A DNA stretch of 64,000 nucleotides from Kryptolebias marmoratus (GCF_001649575.2 NC_051445.1:24497702-24561701), one strand, 5' to 3'. Positions 36,285 to 48,298 are shown, numbered from the stretch's first letter. Made by a program: numbers and translations. Notes: a model not told the origin generated them from the letters alone.

Positions 36285-39200
36285 TAGTAGGTGTTGTGCC
36301 AAAAAAAAGCACCACACCTGGAAAAGCACTGTTAGGTAATAGCTTGGTGTGTAACTACCAGGTGCTGGGGTTTAAAAAAAAAAAGGGAAAATAGGATAGT
36401 TGTCATCGCCACATTAGTTTTCCAAACTCATTTCAACTAGACTTTAAATATGTGAAAATCACTGCCCATCCCTAGTTTCAGTGTGAACTAATTTAAAAAT
36501 AAATAAATACATTTACACGCTTCTTTTAAATTTTCACTTAGTAAATTGTTGTGTCAGTAAAAAAAAATTCAAAAGTAAAAATTGTGACCTTGTTTTTGTG
36601 ACGTCTGGAATGAAATTTCCAGACAAAGTACAGTCAAATAAAAACTGCACTGTGCTAGAACACTAAAAACAGATTGCTCCATCAGACGCAACAGTAAAGT
36701 TGAAGAAGAACTCAATAGTATCACAGTTTTAAAAGCAGCAATAAGTCTATATCCACTTCTGTCTTTATAAAAAAAAAAAAACACAATTCAGTTTTAAGGT
36801 ATTTGGCTGAAACGTTGAGTCTCTTGCTCAGGTAAGAATCACGAACGTAAGAGGAGAACAAAGTTGTAACAAACTGAAACGTTCAACTTGTGTTTCCGAA
36901 GGTAAAGGGCTTGTTGAGATCCTGTTGTTCTTCTCGGTGAGTCGGTTCTGTTGATGTGTTGTGCCGAGGAGCAGCCTCAGGACCACTCCTCTTTCATGTA
37001 CCGTTTCTGGTTATGGCTTTGCGCTTTATTGATGTGAACGCATGTGATCGTTGCATAAAGAGCTACCATTTCCATCTCTTATCCTCCGGCCCAGTTTTCC
37101 TGTGGGCCACAATAAACCAAGCCTCCGACCTAAACTCTGTCTGAACGAAACCCTATCAGCGTGTTGCCTCCTCATATCTTAGGGTGCCTTTACATAGACG
37201 GCCTGTAAACGGTGATTAGTGAGTGTTTTGATTAAAATTCAACCGCATGTGTGATTCTCTGGTGGAGCCATTCACCTCCTCCTCCTCCTCCTCGACTCCC
37301 TCCCTCCCTTGTTGTGTCTGTGTGCGAAAATATACATTAATACACACACACTTACGCACACAAATCTCGCCTCCCTCCCCGTCTCTGTCTGGCTTGTTCT
37401 CATGCCTCAGCAGAGTGCGAGGGCTGATTTAAGGGCCCTTACAAATGGGAAGGTTGCAAGTGGAGACAAAAACCAGAGACAAATCACACCACAGCAGCCT
37501 CAAGGTTTCTACTAAAGCTGTACAAGTGAAGGGAAGCGGCGGAACAGTGAAAAATATACACACACTCCATCCTGTCAGAAAGCTTTTGGCTTATCTTGAG
37601 TGACTGTCAAGGCTGCGAATATCAGGGAATGGACAGAAATATATAAAATTAATAAGCCGCTGGATGTTGTCGGGAGTTATGATGCTTCATAAATCCTGGT
37701 TTGATCATGGCGGACAAGGCTTAAACCCACAGCTTCCTAATGCGCACAGCAGTGTTTTGGACTGGATTTTATTCTGTTTGGGAGATAGAAGCCCTTAGCT
37801 GGCAAAAGTAAGATTTATCATCTCCCAGTTCCCCCCACCGCCACCACCCTCTTTCTTTCATGAGTGACAAATATTAAAAAGAAGGCCTGAGGGGAGTTGG
37901 CAAGCGTTACCACCTTTAATAGAAGGGCACAGGCGTAGCAAGGTGAAACTGGGGCCAAAGGCAGAGAAATGCTATTCAAAGAGAAGCGAGAGGAGCAGGA
38001 GAAGAGGGAGAAATTGCACCGAACTTATCAGTTGTACTTCCTTTGTCGGGTCAGGGGGTCTTGGAGCTTTTGTTTGTTTGTTTGTTTCTTATACTGAAGG
38101 GACGGATGCTATCTCTCTCGCCATCCAAGCAGGTCTGCTCTGTCGAGTGCTGCAGGTAATATTTCATGTCAGGAATTAGGCAAGCCTGCCCACCGACTGC
38201 TTTCTACAGTTACGTGGCCACCACATCCATCACCATCCCGCCCTCTCCTCGGGGTCGGCTTGCGTAGTGAAACACACCTAAACGTCTCCTCAGGTACTGT
38301 CCTCGCGCTGCTCTGATGTCGCGCTGTTTATTCATCTGCTGTAATTAGCTTTTTTTAAGGCAGCTAATTTAATATAGTCATTTTCTCTGTAGCTATTTCA
38401 CATTCTTAAGAAATATAGGAAATAAACCATAGGATGAACTTCAAAAATATGACGGATTGTTGAGAAATGAAACATCCAACCTTATATAATTAAAATAATT
38501 TCACCTTATTTATGAAAAAAATATGGCCTATAAGATGGATTGTTGTGAAAACTAAGTGTTTTAGCTTTTCAAGTAAATTAGATTTCATTGTTATATATAT
38601 TAAAAATGATTTATTATCTCAATTATGTGAAAATGTTGGCGAGTCTTACTTCACCTGCCTGTTTTTGCATCTCAGGAGAAACAAGCGAGTTTAATTTTTT
38701 GCTGTTTTAAAACAGGAGCATTGAGTTAAAAAAGAGCTTTCATGACGGGACAACCTCTGATGCCTTCTTCTACACCTGATTGATCACTGGGCTGATTTGC
38801 CCAGTCAGTTTCAAGAATCCAGGAGAAGCAATGTAAAAAAAAAATCAGACACTAGTTCTCTCGAAAGTGAAGCAAACCCCACCAAAAGTGTCCTGATTCG
38901 TCTCTTTGATGCTTATCGTTTGATCAAAAGTGGTTCCAATTCAAAAACCTAATTGACATGAATGATGTGGAAGTGAGTGAAAGAGTGCAGGAATGGTGAA
39001 CCTGAGTAACTCACCTAACTCTTCGTCTTTTGTTGTTTGATACCAGTTGGCAAACTGACCTGCTGGTGTGTTTATCTGGGCTGGAGTGTGAAACAGGAGC
39101 AAAGTGGAGCTCAGATGCATTTTTTTATTCATTCAGACGTGGTATTTTAATGTAACATTCCTGTTTTAAATAAAACATTTTGAATCATTTCATGTTGTCA

Positions 39201-40438
39201 CAACAACCAAACCAGAGATGTTTTGGTTTGATGTGCAGCCCAGTAAAAATCACACCATTTTAGTCAAATTTCAGTTTTGTGTAAGGGACAAAAATAAATC
39301 TAATCATAATAAAAACGACTTATAAATACTGTTCTGGTTGCTCTGCAGTTCAATGTGTATCATATTGGATCATATTTGATACTCTGATTACATTTTCTTT
39401 TAAAATTGTTGAACTTTTAGTTACTGTTTGGCACATTTTGCAGCACAGCCTCCTGTAAAAGCGGAAATGCTCCTTTTAGTCAATATTCTGAATCCTTCCT
39501 CCACCACTGGCTCGGGTTGTCTGGTCCCCTTCCTCTCTGGTGGCGCAGGCCTTCAGGTGTGTAAAATATGACAGTGGAGGTAGACACTAATTAGACCAGC
39601 TCGTCTAATCTCCGGGGCTTTACCTGTCAATACCAATGTTGTCAGAGAAGATGAAGCCCGTTCCGACGAAAAGGCTCGGCAGTTTTGAAGTGTAAAACAC
39701 GTGTCACAGTGTTTTCACTCAGGAACAGCCAGATGAGACAAGTTGTCAACAAAAGTAAAGTGACAACAAAAAACATCTCTGCTGGACCAAATCAGCATAA
39801 TGACATTCTAAATTAAGACTTGTGATCCCCCCCCCCCCGCTCCCTCCCTCCTCTTCCTCCCTTTCTATTTGGGAAAGGTCATGCTTTTTGAACACAAGCT
39901 GTAGTAAGTAAATTTATTCCACTTATTTCTTGTAACAGCACGAAAAAGTAATGAGGTGGTGGAGATAAATATATGAAGACAATAAGCCGTGCAGTAGCTG
40001 CTTTTTGAGTCAATTAGCACATTTCAGGCACTCTGAGGAGGATCACCGGCTGGTGGAGCTTTTTTTTTTTATTCTGACTTTTTCCTCCTCTTACGCTATG
40101 TGAGGTCTGTGGGCACGCCGGGCACAGCGGACACAATGGCGGGTGCCATCTTTGTTGCCATGTTCTCCGACACTTTTGCCTATGGCCCTCGGCATGAATT
40201 ATTCAAAGGCTTCCCGCACACAGAGGGAAGTGATCCATGGTAAACAGATTTTCTGCTCACCGTCCTCGCACACATTTGGAGTGTAGGACAATGTAAGCAC
40301 CAAATAATTACACTGAGGTGTCTTTTACCTTCCTGTCTTCAGCTCACCTGCACTGACAAATGCATTTAGGGGCTAAATTTAGATTTTTGTTTTGCAGAAC
40401 CTGCAAAAGTGCAAGCTGGTACAAATTAATTTGTTGTT

Positions 40439-40460
40439 TATATATATATATATATATATA
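40439..40460. repeat. (AT)n microsatellite
   Basis: About 11 AT units immediately before a family A repeat begins. Confidence 0.95.
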
Positions 40461-40660
40461 AGCAAAGTATCTCCTGAACCACTGGATGAATTTTACCCTA
40501 ACCCTAACTTTTTAAGTCAATCCAATTCAAGATGGCTGCCACCTGACCTTAAAACACACAATATGTAACTATAAGTTAGTCAGTCTTACAGATGTTGACA
40601 TTAAATTTGGCGTGGTAGTAGCTGAGCGTTTTCCCCTTATAATCTGAGGGCTGCCAGATT
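40461..40660 (+). repeat. family A dispersed repeat, 5' and central part
   Basis: Starts AGCAAAGTATCTCCTGAACC directly after the AT run, then TCCAATTCAAGATGGCTGCC, TTACAGATGTTGACATTAAA and GGTAGTAGCTGAGCG. Contains CCCTAACCCTAAC at 40496-40508, a chance telomere-like pair. Confidence 0.75.
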
Positions 40661-40769
40661 ATACAAGATCTTCCTCAAAAGGGAGACAGATAGAGAGAGG
40701 TGTGGAAGCCCTTGGAACTCTGGGTCAATTCGACCCGAAGGCTGCGGAAGGGTTAAAGTTCTGCCATTA

Positions 40770-41125
40770 TCTATTTGGTGTCATATCTGTTTGTCTGTTA
40801 GCAAAATATACCATGAACCGCTGCATGGATTTTAAGGAAATTTTCAGAAAGAAATCATTATCTGTGCAGCTACAACTCATTTACATTACCCAGCAGAAAA
40901 AAAAGTCACCTTTTCAGATATTGAGCTCAAATTTAGCTGAGAGTCACACTCACTCTGAGCGTGACATCTCGCAGCGTCTCATCAAACTGCACGTAATGTT
41001 ACTTTTAAGGTTTGACCAAAATGGCTACAATTCTGTCATAAGACACTCGTCATAAGAAAATCTTATGAGTCTAAAACTCTGGTATGAAAGGTGGCACTTA
41101 ATATTGCTTCAAGGAATGCTAGGAC
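40770..41125 (+). repeat. family A dispersed repeat, near full-length but internally deleted
   Basis: Reads TGTTAGCAAAATATACCATG, TGGATTTTAAGGAAATTTTC, TTCAGATATTGAGCTCAAAT, GTTTGACCAAAATGGCTACA, CTAAAACTCTGGTATGAAAG and ends AATATTGCTTCAAGGAATGC. The GATGGCTGCCAC block is lost here. It follows the copy at 40461 in the same orientation, separated by about 110 bp containing GTCAATTCGACCCGAAGG. Confidence 0.75.
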
Positions 41126-41941
41126 TTTAATTTTATTTTTATTTCATCACTTGTTGTTTTTTTTTTTTTTAATCTCATCAAACGCATTTGGTTTAAGAAA
41201 TGGCAGAAAACTGGTTAAAGAATATTGCGCACCATGCTCTCACTCTCACTGTTGATTTATTAAACCATAATAGATAACAGCCTAGAGTTAGACTCTGGCT
41301 ATGTATAATCACTTTAGTTCCTCGCTGACTTTTGTGCTCTGAAATAGAAAATATGAATATTACATAGATTTTAAATCCCTGAAAACTTTTTTTTTTTTTC
41401 TTTTTCCAGAACAAGAAAATCGACGTATCCATTGCATTACTGCAGCGCCCATCTTTGGCTAATGGAGATTTCACATTATAGAGCTCGTATTAGAACAGCG
41501 TGAAACATGCTTAGCGTTTAAGGAAAAAAAAAAGACTTTTTAATACATTTGCCAAAATAAAAAAAGGAGTCTCTGTAATATCCCTTTGTCTTTTTCTTTC
41601 CTGCATGGATTTGCCCTGACCTTGAACCGCTCGTACCGTCCGGTGCAGATCTGTGGCACTGACACATGTCATGTGTTGGACAGAACCGGGGAGGAAGTAG
41701 GGGAGACAACGGGGAGTGATCTTGGTCTGTCGCCCAGTCGGAGTTGGAGTCCGCCCTTGTGTCAAAGGATGGGCATGTTTGGCCCAAAACACAGACTGCA
41801 CCTCATCCACTAATCTCAGCAGGAGAACACCTTTGGGTGGCTGACGGGGGGTGGGAGACGGGTGTGTGCTCGTGTTACGATGCTGAGAAGCCATGAGAGG
41901 GAGCTCAAAGAGACCCCTGAACTCTTGGGTGGTGGTGGTGG

Positions 41942-41956
41942 NNNNNNNNNNNNNNN
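41942..41956. other. assembly gap (15 N)
   Basis: Fifteen unknown bases directly after GGGTGGTGGTGGTGG. A simple GGT repeat probably broke the assembly. Confidence 1.
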
Positions 41957-42102
41957 GGGGTCTATACGGAGGAGAGCAGATCTTCAGATCCTTCTCTTGT
42001 GAAGCTGACCTGGCTGAAGAAAAGCCAAGCTTCCCTTCCTCCTTCCTGCTGTGCTCTGCAGGAAACCCTCCACAGTTACTGCCACACTCAATCTATAAGA
42101 AC

Positions 42103-42646
42103 CAGGGGCGCCTTGAAGAAGTTTTTGCAATTGGGGGCAGACGGGGGCAGCTGATGATCTTGGGGTGGCACACCAAAACCATAAGCCCTTCCTGAAAATC
42201 ATGAGGTGTATTATGCTGCTGTCATTTGTAGGCAATTTGCTAAATACTCCTACATGGGAGTTAGGGAATCACCATCTGATATAAGATTACTTTTATTCTT
42301 TTTCATGTACAGCTGATTTGAACCTAGCACTCCTTGAAAGAAAGCCTATCACCCATTAAACAAACAGGTCCCAGCTACATGTGTGAAATTACCTAACTTA
42401 TAGACACTTTCTTATTTTCTGAGATTGATTAGCTGTGGCAGCCTTCTTGAACTGGGTTGACTCCAAAAGTTAATCAGTTGGAGATGTGCGTCCACTGAAT
42501 ATTTTCCGAGAGATTCATTAAAATCCATCCACTGGTTCATGAGATATGTTGCTAACAGACAGATTGCATATATGACTGCCTGGCTGGGGGGGTGGGGGGT
42601 GGGGGGTGGCAGCAAATACATGGCCACCCCTCAGTAGTAGCTCCTG
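42103..42646. mobile_element. probable hAT-like element carrying a family A piece
   Basis: Left end CAGGGGCGCCTTGAAG and right end GTAGTAGCTCCTG; the terminal few bases are inverted (CAGG/CCTG) but the rest is weakly matched. Flanks ATAAGAAC (42095-42102) and GTAAGAAA (42647-42654) agree at 6 of 8 bases. Inside lies a minus-strand family A fragment at 42410-42575. Ends with G-rich sequence GGGGGGTGGGGGGTGG. The boundary call is reasonable but not certain. Confidence 0.5.
42410..42575 (-). repeat. family A dispersed repeat, 5' part, reversed
   Basis: On the plus strand: GATTAGCTGTGGCAGCCTTC, TTGACTCCAAAAGTTAATCA, GAGATTCATTAAAATCCATC, ACTGGTTCATGAGATATGTT and GCTAACAGACAGA. This is the reverse complement of the 5' half of the copies at 45715 and 40770. 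Confidence 0.75.
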
Positions 42647-44254
42647 GTAAGAAAGGAAGAAACAACAAAAGAAAACCGAGTTCTCACAAAGAGCCATCTC
42701 AAAACCCTCATTTAAATCTCAGGTTTGCCATCATGTTGCTGAAAGGACATTATCACACGAGCATAAAGTTAACTCACACACCGGCCTGATGTGTCTTTGT
42801 TTAACGCTTGACTGAACACTCCCTTTTCACGCAAATAGACTGTATGAAGGCGAAAGAATAATTTGCAATCGACTCACAAAAAGCCTCTGAAATTGAGATC
42901 AAAAAGTCCCCCGAACAAGATTAACATCTGTATTTTACAAAGATGGCTATTGTCACCCAGACGACAACGATCACTGCGCCCCGGCTTCTTTATTCATCAA
43001 ACGGCTGCGTTTTACCTTTAGCTGCGAGTTAATTGATAGACTGAGACCTTGTTTATATGCAGCGCGTCGAGCAGACGCCGTGACTTTCAGGGCGTCTGTA
43101 AATAAATAAATCATAAAGTTTTGTTTTTGTTTTGTTTTTTTTCCTCCCGAGTCAAAAAAAAACAACAAAAAACTCCCTTTTTCTTGTGTGTTTCGCACCA
43201 ATGTCGAGCTCAAACCCCCAAGACTCAAATGTTTCGAAAAGCTCCTAAATAGCAGCTCTGAAGTTAGGCTTGAGCTTTGTCATCACGCTTGAAGAATTCC
43301 CCTTTAATGTACTGTAATGTGAAATTCAGTGGGGACGAGTTTAATTGAGTTTTACACAAACCAGTTGGGAGTAGCGCTGGAAGGTAGGTGATGTTGAGGT
43401 TTTTAATCTCTGGCTCCGGAGAGGCTTGTTGACAGAGTGGTTCTTTCTCTTTGTGGAGGAAAAAAAGAGGAAGCCTAAGAAATGATACATCCGTGGATAA
43501 AACCAATTGGCAACCCTCAAAGGGACGGGGGGGTGATAAGGCAAATCCAGCACTTGTAGAGAAATAAAAGAATCCAACTGTTCATTAAAATGGGAAACAA
43601 AACAGGCGATTGAGAAGGAAGACAGACTGCTCGGTGGAGGAGTGAGCGAAACAGACAAACAGAGCCAGAGATATCAGAGGAAAGGATTGGAAAATAATCA
43701 AGGATTTGTGAGGAGAATTAATAAGAAAGATAGGCGCAAATAAGCATTTATGTTTTCAGATTCTGTGTAAAATTAGGAAGGATGGACTACAATTATCAAA
43801 CAGGGGAAATGGCACGAGCTACATAGACACCCAATTAGAACGAATAAACTAGATATTAAAGTTGCTGTCTGTTTTGTTTTACAGAGTGTGAAGCAGAAGG
43901 TCTTTTGTGTTCGCTAAACCAGATATTCACTGAATTTAAAATATTCAGTCACTGTTTATTTCAGAGCCAGTCTACTTTCTGGAGAAACCGTTGAGGAATT
44001 CTAACCTCACATAAAAGCTTTTTTCCAACCACCGGAACAGTATTTTCACCCAGTTGTTTTTATAGTCTTAGATAAAGCCAACAAGCTACCAAATAAAATA
44101 GAAAAAAAAAAAAAGTGTAATCGCGTTATTGTTGTCACACAGGACTCACCGAGTGATCGAACACTGGGGGATTTTAGAAAGTGGGTTTAAACTTTCCCTT
44201 AGGGAGATTTTTTTTCAGTTATCCAGTTTGAATCAGACAAACCAAGCCATTACT

Positions 44255-44635
44255 GACAGAACAATTAAAAATCTAACATGAAGTAATGCATATTGCCCGC
44301 GGCCCTTCATGCCAAATTTTTACACTAAATTCATTTTATGTTGCGAAAAGAAATAAAAATGTTGGTCAAACTTTCAAAATATTGTTATGCACAATTTCAT
44401 GCTCAGAGAACATGTTGCAAATGATTTTCAGCTGCTGTCACTTCAATTTTCAGCTCAATATGTGTAAAACTGGCTGAATCATAGCCATTTTTTTCGTTGG
44501 CTAATGCGAATTAGCTGTAGCCACCATCTTGAACTGAATGGACTCCAAAAGTTAATCGGTTGTAGACATAAAGGACTACTTTCTGAAAGTTTCATTAAAA
44601 TCCGATATTTGGCTACAAAAACAGGCTCGACTCCA
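44255..44635 (-). repeat. family A dispersed repeat, reversed, extended copy
   Basis: On the plus strand: TTTTCAGCTCAATATGTGTA, CTGAATCATAGCCATTTTTT, GTAGCCACCATCTTGAACTG, GACTCCAAAAGTTAATCGGT, TTTCATTAAAATCCGATATT. The module order matches the reverse complement of the 45715-46110 copy. Confidence 0.75.
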
Positions 44636-44639
44636 ACAG

Positions 44640-44895
44640 TTAAAGCTAAACTTTTAATGAAAGATCTTGTCTTACATGTAGCACTAGGAATGTTTGTTAG
44701 GTATGACACTCAGCTACTACCATACTAAACTTTAGCTTGATATTTGTAAAATTGGCTGGGTTAAAGCCATTTTAGTGTTTTCTAAAGCCGATCAGCTGCG
44801 AAGGCCATATTTATTCGGACTGACTTCAAAAGGTAATCAGTTGTAGAGGTACATGCAGTCATTACTTCCTAAAAGTGTCAATAAAATCTGAGGTT
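44640..44895 (-). repeat. family A dispersed repeat, second reversed copy in tandem
   Basis: On the plus strand: CACTCAGCTACTACCATACT, TTAGCTTGATATTTGTAAAA, GGGTTAAAGCCATTTTAGTG, GACTTCAAAAGGTAATCAGT and GTCAATAAAATCTGAGG. It follows the previous copy head-to-tail in the same orientation. Confidence 0.7.
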
Positions 44896-44999
44896 AGTGG
44901 TTTTAAGGTGATACAGACAAAGAGCTTGGATGGGTGCTGGAGGAAAGGTGAGGCAGGCGGGGAGTGGGGCACTGGGCCTGTGTTTGATCGGACACCGAG

Positions 45000-45200
45000 A
45001 CATTCCATTGGTGTTTGGTGTGAAAGAGAGCCATTCATCAACGCATCAATAAAAATATGCAGCAGATTATTATTGTGCTTGCTCACCACGGTCCCCTCCG
45101 TCGTAAATAATGGCTCTGCCGCTGCTGCTTGTATTAATTAGAATTAGAATGCTGATAATGCGTGTGCTTTTATTACAGGAGCTGAATCAATTTTACAGTA
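45000..45200. promoter_or_regulatory. candidate conserved non-coding element between repeat arms
   Basis: Unique sequence with GCAGATTATTATTGTGCTTG, GTCGTAAATAATGGCTC, GTATTAATTAGAATTAGAAT and CTGAATCAATTTTACAGTAT. Enhancer-like by texture, and preserved between two oppositely oriented repeat clusters. Confidence 0.35.
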
Positions 45201-45394
45201 TTATTAAACCCCACAAGGTCACACAGAGTTGCCGGGGTGAGAGATGTCTCTTTCCAAAGCCACGCTGCAGAGACTGACCCAAACTGGTCAGAGACAAGTC
45301 TTGGGGTCTACATACAGCAATATAATAACGCCTGCCAAAGAAGGCAAAGGCCGGGCGATAGTGATTTTGCCCATGTCTGTGTGTGCACGTGTTT

Positions 45395-45555
45395 GGTTGT
45401 CTGTATGCAAAATATCTGGTGAACAAGTTAATGGATGTTAATGAAACCTTCAGAAAGTAATCTTTGGTTGTATCGCTACAACTGATGCAACTGATTCAAG
45501 ATCGCCATCACAGCTCATCAACTTTAACAAACACAAAGCTCTAACTAACTATTAT
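45395..45555 (+). repeat. family A dispersed repeat, first of three forward copies
   Basis: GTCTGTATGCAAAATATCTG, GATGTTAATGAAACCTTCAG, CTGATTCAAGATCGCCATCA. Truncated after the first half. Confidence 0.7.
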
Positions 45556-45559
45556 TGCT

Positions 45560-45714
45560 AACCATGTTTGCCTGTAAGCAAAATATCACATGAACTACCA
45601 GACAGATTTAAATTAAACTCTCATAAAGTAATTTATTTTTTAAGTCAACCCAATTCAAGACGGCCGCCACAGCCAACACATATTGTGTAAGATCTTTGCC
45701 TGAAGTTTTGGCTT
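45560..45714 (+). repeat. family A dispersed repeat, second forward copy
   Basis: GCCTGTAAGCAAAATATCAC, AAATTAAACTCTCATAAAG, AACCCAATTCAAGACGGCCG. Also truncated, head-to-tail with the next copy. Confidence 0.7.
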
Positions 45715-46110
45715 TTACTGTTGCCCTATTTATCTATTAGCAAAATATCTCATGAAACACTGGACAGAATTTATTAAAACTCTCAGAAAATAACAATTGG
45801 ATGTACATCTACATTCATGAACTTTTGAAATCAACCTAATTTAAGATGGCTGCCACAGCTAATTGATATTAGCCAACACAAAATAGCTACATCTCAGTAA
45901 ATTTTACAGATATGGAGCTAAAATGTGGTGTGCTAGTAGCCGAGAGTCATTTATGGCACATACTCCAAGTGCTAACAGATCCTCTAAGCTTACGAAGATA
46001 TCTCAAAAACACCAAATCTGACCAAAATGGCTATAACTCTGTCACTTCTCAACTCAAGATGATCTTAGTTTAAAACTCTTACATGTAAGGTGGTTGGCCT
46101 TAAATGTTTT
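45715..46110 (+). repeat. family A dispersed repeat, fullest copy
   Basis: Order of modules: TATTAGCAAAATATCTCATG; AAACTCTCAGAAAATAACAA; GGATGTACATCTAC; TTTAAGATGGCTGCCACAGC; TAATTGATATTAGCCAACAC; TTACAGATATGGAGCTAAAA; GTGTGCTAGTAGCCGAGAGT; CTGACCAAAATGGCTATAAC; CAACTCAAGATGATCTTAGT; TTTAAAACTCTTACATGTAA. There is no open frame. Two similar 'AAAATGGCTATAACT' modules occur within the family consensus. I do not recognise the family name; it may be a SINE-like or satellite-derived interspersed repeat. Confidence 0.75.
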
Positions 46111-46489
46111 TCCCGGTTCTGTGGATGCATAAATCTGTTTTTGACAACTTTAGATTTCTAAAATGAGTTCAATAAATCTTATAAAAACTGTAATAATTAG
46201 TAAATATTTGCCTGTAACAATATTTTAGAGAGAACACGGCTGTTATGTGTATTTTAATCGTTAGCTGTTTTTTTAAAGGTTTCGTGATTTTCTTTTGCGC
46301 TGCTTGCATCAAGTTTCCAACTTTGTCGCTAAATTTGCATATCACCTGATTTGTGCTTGTCTGCATTCAGCACTTTCTGAACAAAGCAACTTTATCTTTT
46401 GTGTTTAGCTGCTGAATGCTTCACTGTGTTCCGTCAGCTGCTATCTTTGCCTGTTTGCATCTTGGTTCTGGACAGGTAACACATGCTAA

Positions 46490-46570
46490 GTTGGGGCTGT
46501 GCAATAAATCGAATTTACGATTTCAATTTTTGCTCCAAACAATTACAAAAACAATACAATCGACAGAACC
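46490..46570. mobile_element. possible DNA-transposon end (GGGCTGTGCAATAAATCG type)
   Basis: GGGGCTGTGCAATAAATCGA then TTTACGATTTCAATTTTTGC resembles the terminus of common fish and tetrapod DNA elements beginning 'GGGCTGCACAATAAATCG'. The opposite end was not identified, so the extent is unknown. Followed by a C tract and A tract at 46569-46590. Confidence 0.4.
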
Positions 46571-47129
46571 CCCCCCCCCAAAAAAAAAACAAAAAACAAT
46601 AAATATATTTTGCCAAATTCCGCTTCTTAGTCTCACCTCCTGAAGGAGCTGCAGAGTGACGTGCTTCACTTATCCGTGTGATTGTGAACACAGTGATTGC
46701 TGCAGCTTTGATGCTGTCTTCTTCTTTCATTAACCCAGAGCAACACTGCCACATGTTGTCAGAGAGGTCTTCGTGTAAAAGCCTGTGACAGATTACAAAG
46801 ATGCAGCGGCAAACTGTCTCTTCGCCAGTTGGGTTTAGTTTGCATTTTTTTGACAGTTCACAGATGAGAATGTGCTTTGTCCAAATGTTGAATCTCAACT
46901 TAGTCTAAATTCATAAGGCACCCCACTGTCCCGTTCCTCTGTTTCCTCCTTCCTCGTGAGTTAGACTGTCAGATGGCCCCACAACAATGGACCTCACCAG
47001 CCTATCAGCCGACTCCTACCTTTATAGCTTGCTGTGTGGCTTTAAAGGGTGGATTTAGCATGGCTTGGCAAGGCTCCAATCAACAATCCATGACACAGAT
47101 TTAAAAAAAAAAAACATCTACATATCTGT

Positions 47130-47390
47130 TCACCCTGTTTTCCCATTTGAAATGCATTGAGCTGAAGTTTCCACACATTGAATTAGTCTCCTCACAATCT
47201 GAGCCCGAGACCCCAGTGGTTTGTCTTCTCGGTGCGTCACCTGTTAGAATAAATAAGCCTATAATCTTTATAATAAACAGGGTCCTAATTAGTGCTATGC
47301 ATACACGAGGATTTGACCAATTAGAGATGCATATTCAGATCCATGTTTCTAAATGGATGCGCAGCAGTTCTAAGTAATGCTCATGTTTGT
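47130..47390. promoter_or_regulatory. candidate conserved non-coding element
   Basis: Unique sequence with ACACATTGAATTAGTCTCC, TCCTAATTAGTGCTATGCAT, GACCAATTAGAGATGCATAT and GTTCTAAGTAATGCTCATG; several octamer-like ATGCAT and TAAT cores. Among the most enhancer-like segments by eye. Confidence 0.4.
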
Positions 47391-47904
47391 GTTGAATCCT
47401 AAAATTTGCATTTTCATAAATTCTCTGCTACCAGTGAACAATTTTTTTCATTTGCTCCATCCTCCCGTCACCTGCTAATAATCAGGGGGCAGTTTCTTTT
47501 CTAGGGTAAGTTGTGCTTTTTTTCCCTCCCTTCCTTTTTTGCCTTTGAATGTTAAAATGACCCAGCTCTCCCCGGTGAATGCATACATCTGTCATGAAAT
47601 TATACATTCCATCAGCCCTCATTGAACTGGGCATTGACTCTGTGCCGCAGACTCAGGCTCTGGCAGCAAATCTTGATTATGGATTCTGTGATATTGTAAA
47701 TGACTTGAGATTCCTCTGAATGTTTTGGATTAATCGGTTTGTGCAGATGTGACTTCCCCCCCCTTTTTTTTTTTTGGTGAGCGCCATCTTGAACAGTTGC
47801 TCATTTCCATTCCACCGTCACATTCTGCATACAAAGCAGATTTGTAGATAGGTAATCCTTGTAAGGTTTTTTTTTTTTTTAAAGACAGGTTATTAGAGGA
47901 TTTG

Positions 47905-47945
47905 GGACTGAGTGTGTCTGTGTGTGTGTCTGAGTGTGTGACTGT
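47905..47945. repeat. imperfect (GT)n tract
   Basis: GAGTGTGTCTGTGTGTGTGT followed by CTGAGTGTGTGACTGTG. Confidence 0.85.
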
Positions 47946-48266
47946 GTCTGCACAGAGGAAATTATGTACATTTTTTAAGTTGGTGACAATGAGCTGTGTC
48001 TCTAGGCGAGAGACACAGTATCGGTCTCTCTTCACTTCTCACCTAACAACATCCAACCTCCTTAAAATGAGCACACACTCGGCACCCTACATTCACAGCC
48101 TCCACCTGCTCCCACCCCACCTCGCCCCCCACCCCCCCGGCTCCTTCTCCACCACAGCCACCCAGAATTCTTTGAAATGCCCCGAGGCTAAAAAGCTGGT
48201 TACTCTCCCCTGGCTTGCAGCTCACAGCTCCAGATTATTACTGAATGCCAGGGCTAGTGTGTGGCG

Positions 48267-48298
48267 AACACACACACTCACTCACACACACACACACC
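48267..48298. repeat. (CA)n microsatellite
   Basis: AACACACACACTCACTCACA followed by CACACACACACC; one CTCACT interruption. Confidence 0.9.

Noticed and set aside
40493..40508. CCCTAACCCTAAC as interstitial telomere repeat
   Set aside because: Only two units inside a family A repeat copy; expected by chance.
46515..46898. 127-residue minus-strand frame as a transposase remnant
   Set aside because: Although adjacent to a transposon-like end, the translation shows no transposase motifs.
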